Notes under the pieces: model-generated | The model's database searches: none | The model's input: the letters and a program-made list of their open reading frames with translations, nothing else | What the model was told of the DNA's origin: nothing | Made by a program: the position numbers and the translations under genes | Shown here: positions 26,921-35,362 of the stretch, piece by piece | Layout of the letters: every line of letters begins with the position of its first letter | Position numbering within the stretch: the stretch's first letter is position 1 | Assembly (NCBI GenBank): GCA_024635755.1 | Contig: JAGXIF010000024.1 | Span: forward strand, 30,222 to 94,221 | Reading direction: 5' to 3' | Length of the DNA stretch: 64,000 nt | Origin: Halothiobacillus sp. | GTDB taxonomy: Bacteria > Pseudomonadota > Gammaproteobacteria > Halothiobacillales > Halothiobacillaceae

Positions 26921-28214
26921 CGGCGTCGGACTCGCTCAGCTTGCCCTCGATCCCGGCCCGGGACAGGGCGCGCTCGTACAGCAGGGCCGCCTCGCTGCTG
27001 TCGCGCAGACGGGAGTGCACCCGGGCGGCCACGGCGAGGTACTTGAGGTCGCGGTCGAGCGGCCCCAACCGGCCGATCCATATCTGCGCGGCCGACGGGT
27101 CGTTTTCCGCCAGCGCCAGGCGCGCCATGGCGTAGGCAAAGGCGGCGCGCTCGCGTGCGTCACGGGCATCGGCGGCATTGGCCGGCTCCTGCCAGTCCTC
27201 GGGCACCAGCCGCAACAGACGGCGCCGCGCCTCGGCCGGGTCGGCATGCTCGATTTCCGCCCAAGCCTGCAGGGTGGCGACCTCACGCCGGCGACCCAGG
27301 CGCTTTTCCAGCAGCTCGGCGGCGGCTTTGTTCGCCCCGCTACGCTGCAGGGCACGCGCATAGGCGACGGTGACCGCGGCATTGTCGACCACGTTGCGCC
27401 CCGCCTCGGCCCACAGCCGGGAGAGCCGGTCGAGGTCGCGCTCGCGGGCGGCGGTCTCCATGCGTCCCAGCAGGACTTGGCGCTCGACCCGCAGCAACTC
27501 GTCACCTGTCAGCTGCTTGTCCTTGACGCGGCGCAGGGTCGGCAGCAGCTTGGCCAGTGCCTCGTAGTCCCCGGCTCGCTCCAGCAGCTGTGCCCGGATC
27601 AGGAGGATCGCCTCGTCGCGCGGATGCGAGTGGATCAGCGGCTCCATCATTTCCCGAGCCCACTCGATCTCGCCCAGGCTCATCAACCGCTGGACGATGT
27701 GCAGGCGCAGGAACTCGGCGAACTTAGGGAATCGCCGCGAGACGGTCTCGAACAGATCAACGATTTCCTCGCGATAGTCCAGCCGCGAGTGTCGCAGCGC
27801 GCCCTGGCGCGACGGGTCGATGCCGTCGATCAGGGCGTCGATGGCCACCTGGAAGTGCATGGGCGGCAGGCTGCCGTCCTCGACTCCGGCCAGTGCATAA
27901 CGTTGGGCCAGCTCGGTCTGGCGACGCTGGCGCTCGGCCCAGGCCCGCAGGAGCTTCTCGTCGGCGGCGTGGCGCTTCTGTTCGGCCGTGCGCCGTGTCA
28001 GACGCGCCGGGAGATGCACCAAGCCGGCCAACGCCCGCCAGACAAACCCCAGGGCGATCACGGCCAGCAGCACGATCAACAAGAACCCGACCGCGGTGGT
28101 TTCCAGCCGCCAGCCGCCCAGTTCGAGCATCGCGCTGCCTGCCCCGGGCAGGAAGTAGACGCCGGCCCCGACGGCAAGGGCCAAGATCAGTATCCAGAAG
28201 ATTACGCGTTTCAT
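26910..28214 (-). CDS. hemY: HemY membrane protein (tetratricopeptide, heme-operon associated)
   Basis: A 434-residue inner-membrane protein. Two N-terminal hydrophobic segments (about 4-22 and 40-62) are followed by a cytoplasmic helical TPR-like repeat region. The opening [11 protein letters not shown], the [17 protein letters not shown] stretch after the second segment and the C-terminal [17 protein letters not shown] pattern are typical of proteobacterial HemY. This is not the protoporphyrinogen oxidase also called HemY in Firmicutes. Its role in late heme synthesis or protein quality control remains unclear. The start overlaps the hemX stop in an ATGA-type junction. Confidence 0.9.
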   Translation of the reverse strand: MKRVIFWILILALAVGAGVYFLPGAGSAMLELGGWRLETTAVGFLLIVLLAVIALGFVWRALAGLVHLPARLTRRTAEQKRHAADEKLLRAWAERQRRQTELAQRYALAGVEDGSLPPMHFQVAIDALIDGIDPSRQGALRHSRLDYREEIVDLFETVSRRFPKFAEFLRLHIVQRLMSLGEIEWAREMMEPLIHSHPRDEAILLIRAQLLERAGDYEALAKLLPTLRRVKDKQLTGDELLRVERQVLLGRMETAARERDLDRLSRLWAEAGRNVVDNAAVTVAYARALQRSGANKAAAELLEKRLGRRREVATLQAWAEIEHADPAEARRRLLRLVPEDWQEPANAADARDARERAAFAYAMARLALAENDPSAAQIWIGRLGPLDRDLKYLAVAARVHSRLRDSSEAALLYERALSRAGIEGKLSESDADAP

Positions 28215-29596
28215 TGGTTCGTCTCCTTGCCATCCGGCTCACCGCCGTCAGCGGTCGACGTCCGGTCCTTTTCCCGCTCGGAGGCCTTCTCCCAGGCTGC
28301 CAGCACGACATCCAGGGAAGGGAACTCGCGGCCGCCGAAACGCTCACGGGTCGTCTCGAGGGCCTTCTGGGCGGCCGCCGGACCGGTGGCCGCCAGGTCA
28401 TAGTGTGCGGTCAGCCAGTCACCGGCCTCGGTCACTGTCGCCCGCAGGGCGTCGACATCTCGCGCCAGCAGGGACTCGCGTACCGCCGTGAGCCACAGGC
28501 GCATTTCGCGATCGTTGGCCACCCGCTCACGCATCCGGGTGGGCGTGTCCGAACGCGTCACGCTGACCTGGCGTCCCAACCAATCGGTCACCCCGGCCCA
28601 GGTTTTCTCGTACCAGGCCGCATCTGCCGGGAGGGATGTTCCGGCCTCCGCCACCTGGTCCTGCTCGCGCTCGGGCGCCTCGAATTCGCCCGCCAGCGGC
28701 CATGACTCTACCCCGTCTGTCAGGCGGCGCAGAGCCAGTGCTTGGCCGATCCGATCACCCGCGCCGGCGGCCTCGATCTTGCCGATCGCATCGCTGATCG
28801 CCGAGCGCAATGGCAGCCAGTGGGGCCGGGACAGGTCGGCGACCCGTTCGTCGGCCAGTTCCAGTGCCAGCACTGCGCCATCGGGATCGCGGGCAATGAC
28901 CAGGCGCTCCTGGGCCCGCGTCAGCAGAAAGCCGATTTCGGCCGTCTTCCAGGCGATCTCGCCGCGACTCAGCCGATCGTCGATCTGGGCAATGCGCGCC
29001 TCGAGTCGATCCTGTCGCTCGGCCAGGTCATTCTGCTGGCCACGCAGGGCCGACTCGACTTCGCGGCGAATCGCCTCGCCCTGACCCTCGAGGGCATCGA
29101 CCTCGGCCTGGGTGGCCTGCAACCGCTCCTGGATCGAGGCAACCCGTTCGTCGACCTGCTCGATGTCACCTGCCCGCGCCTCGCGCTCGGCCTGCTGCTC
29201 GTCGAGCAACTGCCATAGCTGCCAGCCGCCCACGCCCGCTGCCACAAAAAGCAGCAGGACGCCGGCCGCCAGCCAAGGCAGCAGCCGTGAACCTCGGCGC
29301 GGCTCGTCTGCCGGCTCGGTGCGATTTTCGTCTGTCTCGGGCGGCTCGCTGGCCGCGGATGGCGAGTGCCGGGAGTCGTCTTGCCGGCCGTCCGGCTCGG
29401 CGCTTTCCGGCGACTCAGGCTTCTGCCCCGCGTCGAGTGTCTCCCCGGGGGACTCCCCGGGGGACTTCCCGGGGGACTTCCCGGGCGACTTCCCGGGCGA
29501 CTTCCCGGCTGACCCCTCCGGCGCTTTCCCGGGCGACTCGCCGGTCGGCTCGACCGGCTGGTCAGTGGCTTGCTTGTCTCGGTCTTTCTTGTCCAT
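28211..29596 (-). CDS. hemX: HemX family membrane protein with GKSP-repeat N-terminus
   Basis: A 461-residue protein encoded between hemD and hemY. Residues 1-103 are hydrophilic and low-complexity, with four GKSP units and a GESP at 31-50; a single membrane segment lies at about 105-127. A long coiled-coil region follows (about 128-200) and then the conserved HemX domain, including AEIGFLLTRAQERLVIARD. Older annotation calls it uroporphyrinogen-III C-methyltransferase, but no methyltransferase motif is present. It is longer than E. coli HemX (393) because of the repeat-bearing tail. A GGGGGAAG ribosome site precedes the ATG. Confidence 0.9.
   Translation of the reverse strand: MDKKDRDKQATDQPVEPTGESPGKAPEGSAGKSPGKSPGKSPGKSPGESPGETLDAGQKPESPESAEPDGRQDDSRHSPSAASEPPETDENRTEPADEPRRGSRLLPWLAAGVLLLFVAAGVGGWQLWQLLDEQQAEREARAGDIEQVDERVASIQERLQATQAEVDALEGQGEAIRREVESALRGQQNDLAERQDRLEARIAQIDDRLSRGEIAWKTAEIGFLLTRAQERLVIARDPDGAVLALELADERVADLSRPHWLPLRSAISDAIGKIEAAGAGDRIGQALALRRLTDGVESWPLAGEFEAPEREQDQVAEAGTSLPADAAWYEKTWAGVTDWLGRQVSVTRSDTPTRMRERVANDREMRLWLTAVRESLLARDVDALRATVTEAGDWLTAHYDLAATGPAAAQKALETTRERFGGREFPSLDVVLAAWEKASEREKDRTSTADGGEPDGKETNQ
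29441..29510 (-). repeat. 12-bp tandem repeats encoding GKSP units within hemX
   Basis: About five imperfect copies of a 12-base unit (plus-strand form GGGGGACTTCCC) lie head to tail inside hemX and encode Gly-Lys-Ser-Pro or Gly-Glu-Ser-Pro. Because 12 is divisible by three, copy-number change keeps the frame. The third and fourth units are identical at DNA level, which suggests recent expansion. Confidence 0.85.
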
Positions 29597-29643
29597 ATTC
29601 TTCCCCCGTCAGGGCAGTCGTTGCGCCAACGCCGCGTTCTGTG

Positions 29644-30459
29644 TCAGCTCGATGTTCCATCGTCGGTTGGCTGCCGGGCGGCGACCACGGCCCAGGCCGC
29701 CTCGGCCAGCGCGCGGGGAGCCGGGCTGCCTGCCAGCACGATCTCTCCGCGAAAACCCAACCGGCGCGCCCGTTCCCGAGCCCGCTCGTTGATTACCACC
29801 AAGTTGGAGTCTAGCAGCCCGTCCCCGATGTCATCCGGCTGATTCGAGGCCGACGTCCGTCCCGCCAGGCAATCGAGTGCCTGCGGTGCGGTGATGATCC
29901 ACAGCCGCTCCGGGCCGCCAGGCGGCGGGCCGGAGTCGGTCGGCGGGCATTCACGGCGATACACCGGCACGAACCGCGGGTGGGCGCCCCGGGCCGCCAG
30001 GGTCTCGGCCAGGAGTTCCCGTCCGGTCTCCCCGCGTATGATCCACACCGCGCGGCCGGCCATCTCCAGGGCGGAAAGGCAATCCAGCAGCCCCTCGCTG
30101 TCCTCGGAGGAGCGGGGCACGAAGTCGGCTGCCCGCCCCGCCTCGCGCAGGACCTGGGCCGTGGCGGCCCCGACGGTGGCCACGCGGCCGGGCGGCCAGT
30201 CCCTCACGGGACGGACGGCGTTGGCCATCTGCACGGCACGCGGGCTGACGAAGACGGTCAGGTCGTCCGGCTGCATGGCGGCCAGCGCGTCGAGCAGCGG
30301 TGCCGGCGAGCGCGGCGGCGAGATCACCAGCAGGGGGAAATCACGCAGTCGAACGGTCGTTCCCGCCGGGCGAAGCGCCTCGAGGGCGTCTCGCAGCGCG
30401 TCATTGCTCCCCACCGGCCGGGTGAGGAGGATCTCGGTAACCGGGGGGGCGACTGGCAA
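29644..30459 (-). CDS. hemD: Uroporphyrinogen-III synthase
   Basis: The enzyme that cyclises hydroxymethylbilane to uroporphyrinogen III. It is about 271 residues and begins ILLTRPVGSND after a short lead. Visible features are the two-domain pattern with VFVSPRAVQMA, VATVGAATAQVLREAG, DSEGLLDCLSAL and WIIRGETGRELLAETLAARGA, all standard for this poorly conserved family. The start is uncertain: the first in-frame codon after the hemC stop that can initiate is a TTG at 30459, giving a length near E. coli HemD (246); an upstream ATG would lie deep in hemC. Translational coupling to hemC is likely. Confidence 0.88.
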   Translation of the reverse strand: MPVAPPVTEILLTRPVGSNDALRDALEALRPAGTTVRLRDFPLLVISPPRSPAPLLDALAAMQPDDLTVFVSPRAVQMANAVRPVRDWPPGRVATVGAATAQVLREAGRAADFVPRSSEDSEGLLDCLSALEMAGRAVWIIRGETGRELLAETLAARGAHPRFVPVYRRECPPTDSGPPPGGPERLWIITAPQALDCLAGRTSASNQPDDIGDGLLDSNLVVINERARERARRLGFRGEIVLAGSPAPRALAEAAWAVVAARQPTDDGTSS

Positions 30460-30463
30460 CGGC

Positions 30464-31432
30464 TCAGCCCTTTTCGGGCGCCTCGGTCTCGATGCCCACC
30501 TCAGCGAGGATCTTGTCGGCACCGGCACGCAGTATCCGCTCGGCCAGCTCGATGCCCAGCGCCTCGGCCTGATCGCGCGGGCCGCGGATCTCGTCACGCA
30601 GGGTGGCCGTGCCGTCCGGGCGGCCGACCATTCCGCGCAGCCAGAGCTGGTCGTCTTCCACCAGCAAGGCGTGGCCGCCGATCGGCACCTGGCAGCCGCC
30701 GTTCAGGCGGGTGTTGAAGGCGCGCTCGGCGGTCACGCGGGTGGTGGTGTCGCGGTCGACCAGCGGGGCGATCAACGCGTGCACCGCGGCATCGTCGCTG
30801 CGCGCCTCGATGCCCAGGGCGCCCTGCCCCATGGCGGGCAGGGATTCCTCGGCCGACAACCGATGGGTGATCCGGTCGGCCAACTCGGCGCGCTTGAGGC
30901 CCGAGGCGGCCAGGATGATGGCGTCGTACTCGCCGTCGTCGAGCTTGCGCAGCCGCGTGTGGATGTTGCCGCGCAGGGTCTTGACCTCGAGCTCGGGGAA
31001 GCGCTCGCGCACCTGCGTCTCGCGGCGCAGGCTGGAGGTGCCGACCACGGCGCCGGCCGGCATCTGGTCGAGGTTGCCGTAACTGTTGGAAACGAAGGCA
31101 TCGTGCGGATCGTCGCCCTCGAGAATGGCGATCAGCTCCAGGCCGTCGGGGAACTGCATCGGCACGTCCTTCATCGAGTGCACGGCGATGTCGGCGCGAT
31201 CCTCGAGCATGGCGACCTCTAGCTCCTTGACGAACAGCGCCTTGCCGCCGATCTTCGACAGCGGGCTGTCGAGCAGCTGGTCGCCGCGGGTGGTCATCTT
31301 GACCAGTTCGACCTCGAGCCCCGGGTTGAGCCGCCGCAGCTCGGCGGAGACGAATTCAGCCTGCCACAACGCCAGCAGACTGGCCCGGGTGGCGATCCGC
31401 AGCACGCGGCCTTCGGAAAATGCCTTGCTCAT
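30464..31432 (-). CDS. hemC: Hydroxymethylbilane synthase (porphobilinogen deaminase)
   Basis: A 322-residue cytoplasmic enzyme joining four porphobilinogens into hydroxymethylbilane. Characteristic segments are [25 protein letters not shown] (catalytic Asp near 90), [32 protein letters not shown] and [10 protein letters not shown], where the Cys carries the dipyrromethane cofactor. It is the first gene of the minus-strand heme group hemC-hemD-hemX-hemY-ubiD and is divergent from the exported thioredoxin gene. In Pseudomonas this group follows algR; here algZR is about 8 kb away next to argH. Confidence 0.95.
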   Translation of the reverse strand: MSKAFSEGRVLRIATRASLLALWQAEFVSAELRRLNPGLEVELVKMTTRGDQLLDSPLSKIGGKALFVKELEVAMLEDRADIAVHSMKDVPMQFPDGLELIAILEGDDPHDAFVSNSYGNLDQMPAGAVVGTSSLRRETQVRERFPELEVKTLRGNIHTRLRKLDDGEYDAIILAASGLKRAELADRITHRLSAEESLPAMGQGALGIEARSDDAAVHALIAPLVDRDTTTRVTAERAFNTRLNGGCQVPIGGHALLVEDDQLWLRGMVGRPDGTATLRDEIRGPRDQAEALGIELAERILRAGADKILAEVGIETEAPEKG

Positions 31433-31632
31433 CTGTCATCCTCGTCATCTGGATTCGGGCGGCGGCCGGGATGCCATCACGGTGCCACCGGGAAATGGCG
31501 GCCATGGTAGCCCAGATGCCCGACGCGGACACGGGTGGAACCGGAACCCGCCGGGCCATTCATGGTCCAAACCGCATACAATCCGTCACGTCCCGCTGTC
31601 ACCCCAGTTGCCACCTCACCGGAGAAAGACCT

Positions 31633-32253
31633 TTGGCTGCCAGCCCCTCCATCCGACACCCGCGTCGACTGGCCATCGCGGCACTCGCACCGCTCGCCTC
31701 GCTGTTTCTGCTCGGCATGGCCACGCCCCCGGCGCAGACCGACGCGTCGCAGACCAATGTCGCACCGGCCGTCGAGTCGGACGACGTGCCCCTGATGAGC
31801 GACCTGGAGAAGGTCCAGGCCGACCTGGATTACATGCGGGCGCAGCAAATCCCCATGCTGATGTTCTTCCACGCCACCTACTGCAGTTACTGCCGGACGG
31901 TCGATGACGAATTCCTGCAGACCATGGCCGCGGACGAGGATTACCGCGGGCGACTGATCATCCGCCGGGTGGAGATCGACTCCGACCTGCCGGAGATCGC
32001 ATGGCAGGGCACCTCCTACACGCCGGTCGAATTCGCCCGCCTGCAGGGCGTGCAGCTGGTACCCGAGGTGATCTACTTCGCCCCCGACGGCCGCCAGGTA
32101 GTCGACGAGCTCAAGGGCGTGACCGTGCCGGACTTCTATCCCCAGTATCTCGACCAGCGCCTGCGCGCCGCCGAGCGCTGCATCGAGGACCCGGACCTGC
32201 CCGTCTGCACCGACAGCATCGACCAACCCCGGCGGGACCTGACGGCACCGTAG
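31633..32253 (+). CDS. Exported thioredoxin-fold protein
   Basis: A 206-residue protein with an N-terminal signal or anchor (basic IRHPRR, then hydrophobic about 15-32) and a thioredoxin fold with active site ATYCSYCRTV (Cys84, Cys87) and the cis-proline region VQLVPEVIYF. It resembles SoxW/thioredoxin-like periplasmic proteins that reduce or oxidise cysteines on exported partners. Two further cysteines lie near the C-terminus (Cys in ERCIEDPDLPVC). I start it at the TTG at 31633, which has GGAGAAAG ideally spaced; no ATG in frame lies close. It is divergent from hemC and about 170 bases before the RiPP-like precursor, whose cysteines it could serve. Confidence 0.8.
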   Translation: MAASPSIRHPRRLAIAALAPLASLFLLGMATPPAQTDASQTNVAPAVESDDVPLMSDLEKVQADLDYMRAQQIPMLMFFHATYCSYCRTVDDEFLQTMAADEDYRGRLIIRRVEIDSDLPEIAWQGTSYTPVEFARLQGVQLVPEVIYFAPDGRQVVDELKGVTVPDFYPQYLDQRLRAAERCIEDPDLPVCTDSIDQPRRDLTAP

Positions 32254-32344
32254 GCCGGTGACTCATGGCTGACCAACCGGCTGTATGGGCTAACAAATCA
32301 CAGCGCGAAGGTCTGGCATTCCGCCGCGTGCCTGAGGCATGATC

Positions 32345-32375
32345 GGGAAACCAGCCGCCGCTTTGGCTGTCGAAA
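32345..32375 (+). promoter_or_regulatory. Possible ECF-sigma promoter before the Cys-peptide gene
   Basis: GGGAAACC (32345-32352) and GTCGAAA (32369-32375) are separated by 16 bases, resembling the GGAAC / CGTC layout of extracytoplasmic-function sigma promoters. It lies about 50 bases before the start of the exported Cys-peptide gene. Related metallophore operons are often under ECF control. No ECF sigma gene is in the window, and such short motifs occur by chance. Confidence 0.25.
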
Positions 32376-32424
32376 CCCAACGCGGCTCGTTCGCGTGCAT
32401 AACTATCAAGAGGACCATGACCAC

Positions 32425-32646
32425 ATGAAAGCGCAATCCAAGAAGCACCTGCTGATCGGTTCCACGGCCCTGGCCACCGCCATCGCCGGCTCGTCCGCCA
32501 TGGCCGCGGGCAATGCCAACCCCTTCGCCTCCGAGTCGACCCACACCGGCACGCTCAAGACCGCCGAGATGGCCTGCGGCGCCGGCCAGTGCGGCAGCAA
32601 CATGGACGAGGAGAAGACGGACGAGGAAAAGGCAACCGATTCCTGA
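32425..32646 (+). CDS. Small exported Cys-containing peptide, candidate MNIO-modified RiPP precursor
   Basis: A 73-residue peptide. A Sec-type signal peptide (KK start, hydrophobic about 8-24, cleavage near AMAA) leads to a mature part of about 46 residues that is hydrophilic and acidic and contains exactly two cysteines, in CGAGQCG (Cys51 and Cys56), preceded by EMA. The tail is Glu/Asp/Lys-rich. The Cys-Gly-x-Gly-x-Cys-Gly core recalls HvfA (EGKCG repeats) and bufferin precursors, whose cysteines are converted by DUF692 enzymes to oxazolone/thioamide or thiooxazole groups that bind copper. The enzyme and partner genes follow directly. An AAGAGGA site lies 11 bases upstream. Function is inferred from context. 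Confidence 0.72.
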   Translation: MKAQSKKHLLIGSTALATAIAGSSAMAAGNANPFASESTHTGTLKTAEMACGAGQCGSNMDEEKTDEEKATDS

Positions 32647-32765
32647 TGCCTCCAGGTCGGGGGCGAACGCCCTGACCACCAACGCAACCGGCCTCGTGCC
32701 GGTCGCACGCATTGCACGGCGGCGGGCACACTGCCCGCTGCCATCGACAGGCCGGGAGGCACGCC

Positions 32766-33614
32766 ATGCGTCCCCATGAACCCCAATCCGCCACGGTGCC
32801 GGTCGGCATCGGCCTGCGCCGCGGCGAGTTGATGCGGGAAATCGAGACCCAGCGCCCGGCGCTGGATTTCCTCGAGGTCGCCCCGGAGAACTGGATCCGC
32901 TTCGGCGGGCCGGCCAAGGCGCGCTTCAAGGCCCTGCTCGAGGACTACCCGCTCTACACCCACGGCCTGTCGCTTTCCATCGGCGGCCCGGCCCCGCTGG
33001 AAATGGGCTTCGTCGACGCGGTAGGCGAGTTCCTCGACGAATACCAGCCGCGCCTGTACAGCGAGCACCTGTCGTTCTGCTCGGACAACGCCCACCTCTA
33101 CGACCTGATGCCGATCCCGTTCACCGAGGCGGCCATCGAGCACGTCGTCGCGCGCATCGACACCGTCCAGCAGCGCCTGGGCCGCCGGCTGGTGCTGGAA
33201 AACGTCTCTTACTACTCGCCGGTCGCCTCCACCATGGACGAGCAAAGCTTCATCCTGAAGATCCTCGAGCGCGCGGACTGCGACCTGTTGTTGGACGTGA
33301 ACAACGTGTTCGTCAACAGCGTCAACCACGGCTACGACCCCTACGCCTTCATCGATGCCATGCCGGCCGAGCGGGTTTGCTACCTGCACGTCGCCGGCCA
33401 CCACGAGGTCGAGCCGAACCTGATCATCGACACCCACGGCGCGCCGGTCAGCACTCCGGTCTGGGACCTGCTGGCGCACACCTATCGGCACGTGGGCGCC
33501 GTACCCACGCTGCTGGAACGCGATTTTGACATCCCGCCACTGACCGACCTGATGGACGAGGTCGCCACCATCCGCCGCGTGGCCGACCAGGCCCTGAACG
33601 GCGAGGCAGCCTGA
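32766..33614 (+). CDS. DUF692/MNIO family multinuclear iron enzyme (BufB/HvfB-like)
   Basis: A 282-residue TIM-barrel protein of the UPF0276 (DUF692) family, the multinuclear non-heme iron oxidative enzymes that modify cysteines in peptide precursors. Probable metal ligands are visible: His66 in YTHGLSLSIG, Glu100-His101 in YSEHLSF, Glu145 in LENVSYY, Asp177 and Asn180 in LLDVNNVFVNS, His208 and His212 in LHVAGHH, Asp222 and His224 in IDTHG, and Glu251 in ERDFDIP. A GGGAGG site precedes the ATG by 7 bases. The start MRPHEPQ at 32766 matches the family better than an upstream one. The next gene begins 2 bases after its stop and encodes the usual partner. Confidence 0.9.
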   Translation: MRPHEPQSATVPVGIGLRRGELMREIETQRPALDFLEVAPENWIRFGGPAKARFKALLEDYPLYTHGLSLSIGGPAPLEMGFVDAVGEFLDEYQPRLYSEHLSFCSDNAHLYDLMPIPFTEAAIEHVVARIDTVQQRLGRRLVLENVSYYSPVASTMDEQSFILKILERADCDLLLDVNNVFVNSVNHGYDPYAFIDAMPAERVCYLHVAGHHEVEPNLIIDTHGAPVSTPVWDLLAHTYRHVGAVPTLLERDFDIPPLTDLMDEVATIRRVADQALNGEAA

Positions 33615-33616
33615 GG

Positions 33617-34411
33617 ATGGAACCCGATTTTCGCGCCACCCAGAAGGCCTTCGCCCGCTATGTGCGCGATCCCGAGGCCAACCCGCCCCCACCCGGCAGC
33701 CGACCGGAGCGGATGGCCTGGTACGCCCGGCTGTTCTTCAACAACATCGACAGCACGCTGGAGACCGCCTTTGCGGGCCTGCGGCAGACCGTGCCGGACG
33801 AACAATGGCGCGAGTTGGGCCGGCGATTCTTCCGCGAGCACTCGCTGACATCCCCACTGATGCGCGACGTCCCCGCGGCATTCGTCGACTTCCTCCAGCA
33901 GGACGCGCCCGCCGGCGAACGGCTGGCCGACTGGCAACGGGAGCTGGCCGCCTACGAGTTGCTGCGCTTCGAACAGCTGACCGAGGAAGACCCCGAGTTG
34001 CCCGACGACCTCGACCCCCAGGGCGACCTGCTCGCCGGCCGGCCGCTGGTCTCGCCGCTGGCCCGCTCGCTGACCGCCACCTACCCGGTCGACGAGATCG
34101 CCCGAACCCTGGAGGCCGACCCGGACCACAGCCCGGCGAACCCTGAGCCCGCCAGCCGGCATTTGCTGGTGCACCGGGACGCCCACGGCGTGCCGGTCAC
34201 CCACCACCTCTCGCCGGCCAGTGCCGGACTGATCGAGGCGATGCTCGCCCATCCGGAAAGCAGCGGCGAGAGCATCCTGGCCGCCCTGGCGGAAGCTCTC
34301 GGCATGGACGCCGACGAACTGACGGCCTTCGCGGGACCGCAGTTGGAGCAATGGCGCGAGGCGGGCATCCTGCTGGGAGCCCGGCCCGTCGAGGATTCGC
34401 AGGCGCCATAA
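33617..34411 (+). CDS. DUF2063 family partner protein (BufC/HvfC-like)
   Basis: A 264-residue cytoplasmic protein with the DUF2063 putative DNA-binding-like domain in its N-terminal half: [14 protein letters not shown], then [24 protein letters not shown] and [23 protein letters not shown]. The C-terminal half is variable and ends in a small helical winged-helix-like region (from about 195). In characterised loci the DUF2063-type protein forms a complex with the MNIO enzyme and presents the precursor leader peptide, rather than binding DNA. It is separated from the MNIO gene by 2 bases. radC follows after 38 bases and is probably unrelated. Confidence 0.85.
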   Translation: MEPDFRATQKAFARYVRDPEANPPPPGSRPERMAWYARLFFNNIDSTLETAFAGLRQTVPDEQWRELGRRFFREHSLTSPLMRDVPAAFVDFLQQDAPAGERLADWQRELAAYELLRFEQLTEEDPELPDDLDPQGDLLAGRPLVSPLARSLTATYPVDEIARTLEADPDHSPANPEPASRHLLVHRDAHGVPVTHHLSPASAGLIEAMLAHPESSGESILAALAEALGMDADELTAFAGPQLEQWREAGILLGARPVEDSQAP

Positions 34412-34449
34412 AAGACAAGACCACCCCATGGATTCCAAGGAGGGAGCCC

Positions 34450-35121
34450 ATGCCCATCACCGACTGGCCCGCCACCGAGCGGCCACGCGAACGATTGCTG
34501 GCCCGCGGGCCGGCAATCCTCTCGGATGCCGAACTGCTGGCGATCTTCCTGCGTACCGGAGTGGCGGGGCGTTCGGCGGTCGACCTGGCGCGGGATCTGC
34601 TGTCCCATTTCGGTTCGATCAGCGCCCTGCTGGGCGCCTCGCGGTGGGATTTCGGCCGGGCGCGCGGCTTGGGCGATGCCAAGTTCTGCCAGCTGCAGGC
34701 CGTGATGGAACTCGCCCGGCGGCATTTCGCCGAGGATCTGCACGTCGGCCCCGACATCGCCAGCCCCCAGGCGGTATTCCGCTTCCTGCAGGCCGAACTC
34801 GATGGCGAGACGCAGGAGGTCTTCGGCGCGCTGTATCTCGACAACCGCCACCGGGTACTCGCCTTCGAGCGATTGTTCTTCGGCACCATCGACCAAGCGG
34901 CCGTCCACCCGCGCGAGGTCGTCCGGGCCGTGCTCGGCCACAATGCCGCCGCCGTGATCCTAGCCCACAACCACCCCTCGGGCGTGGCCGAACCCAGCGC
35001 CGCCGACCGGCGCATCACCGAGCGCCTGCGCGACGCACTCAACCTGATCGACGTGCGCCTGCTGGATCACGTCATCGTGGGGCGGCCCTGCATCTCCATG
35101 GCCGAACGGGGATTGCTGTAG
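34450..35121 (+). CDS. radC: RadC/JAMM-domain protein
   Basis: A 223-residue protein with an N-terminal helix-hairpin-helix region ([20 protein letters not shown]) and a C-terminal JAB/JAMM metalloprotease-like domain containing the metal motif HNHPSG followed by an Asp about 10 residues later (SAADRR). RadC was once linked to DNA repair; that link is doubtful and its substrate is unknown. The ATG at 34450 has an excellent AAGGAGGG site. The REP cluster begins within its final codons: the outer TGTAGGA of the first element overlaps the TAG stop. Confidence 0.92.
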   Translation: MPITDWPATERPRERLLARGPAILSDAELLAIFLRTGVAGRSAVDLARDLLSHFGSISALLGASRWDFGRARGLGDAKFCQLQAVMELARRHFAEDLHVGPDIASPQAVFRFLQAELDGETQEVFGALYLDNRHRVLAFERLFFGTIDQAAVHPREVVRAVLGHNAAAVILAHNHPSGVAEPSAADRRITERLRDALNLIDVRLLDHVIVGRPCISMAERGLL

Positions 35122-35325
35122 GATCGGCTTTAGCCGCGAACAAACTAGAAGATGCAGCCATGCACAGAGCCATCGCGCCTGAAGGCGATCCTACAAAACC
35201 CCACTGTGGGAGCGACCCTCGGTCGCGTATCGCGCGGGACGCGCCAGTTCCGGGTTCGGCGCCGTGCAGCGTCTGCATCGAGACGGCCGCTGATGCGGCC
35301 TTCGCGAGCGGGGCTCGCTCCCACA
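35117..35325. repeat. REP-like (BIME) cluster: two inverted element pairs
   Basis: Four REP-type units lie between radC and ung. TGTAGGATCGG... (35117-35140) faces ...CGATCCTACA (35173-35195), and TGTGGGAGCGACC... (35205-35227) faces ...GCTCGCTCCCACA (35303-35325). Each contains its own small palindrome (for example GGCTTTAGCC and CGACCCTCGGTCG). This is the head-to-head arrangement of bacterial interspersed mosaic elements common in gammaproteobacteria. The spacer between the second pair holds no gene. Just after, ATGGGGCTC is repeated in tandem. No REP-associated transposase is in the window. Confidence 0.85.
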
Positions 35326-35362
35326 ATGGGGCTCTATGGGGCTCATCTGGCAAACGAAGGCG

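Noticed and set aside
25556..27046. A 496-codon open frame on the plus strand over ubiD
   Set aside because: It is antisense to ubiD with low-complexity His/Gly/Arg translation and no ribosome site or motif.
29441..29510. Regular repeats as a CRISPR array
   Set aside because: The 12-bp units are contiguous with no spacers, lie inside hemX and encode a GKSP peptide; no cas gene is nearby.
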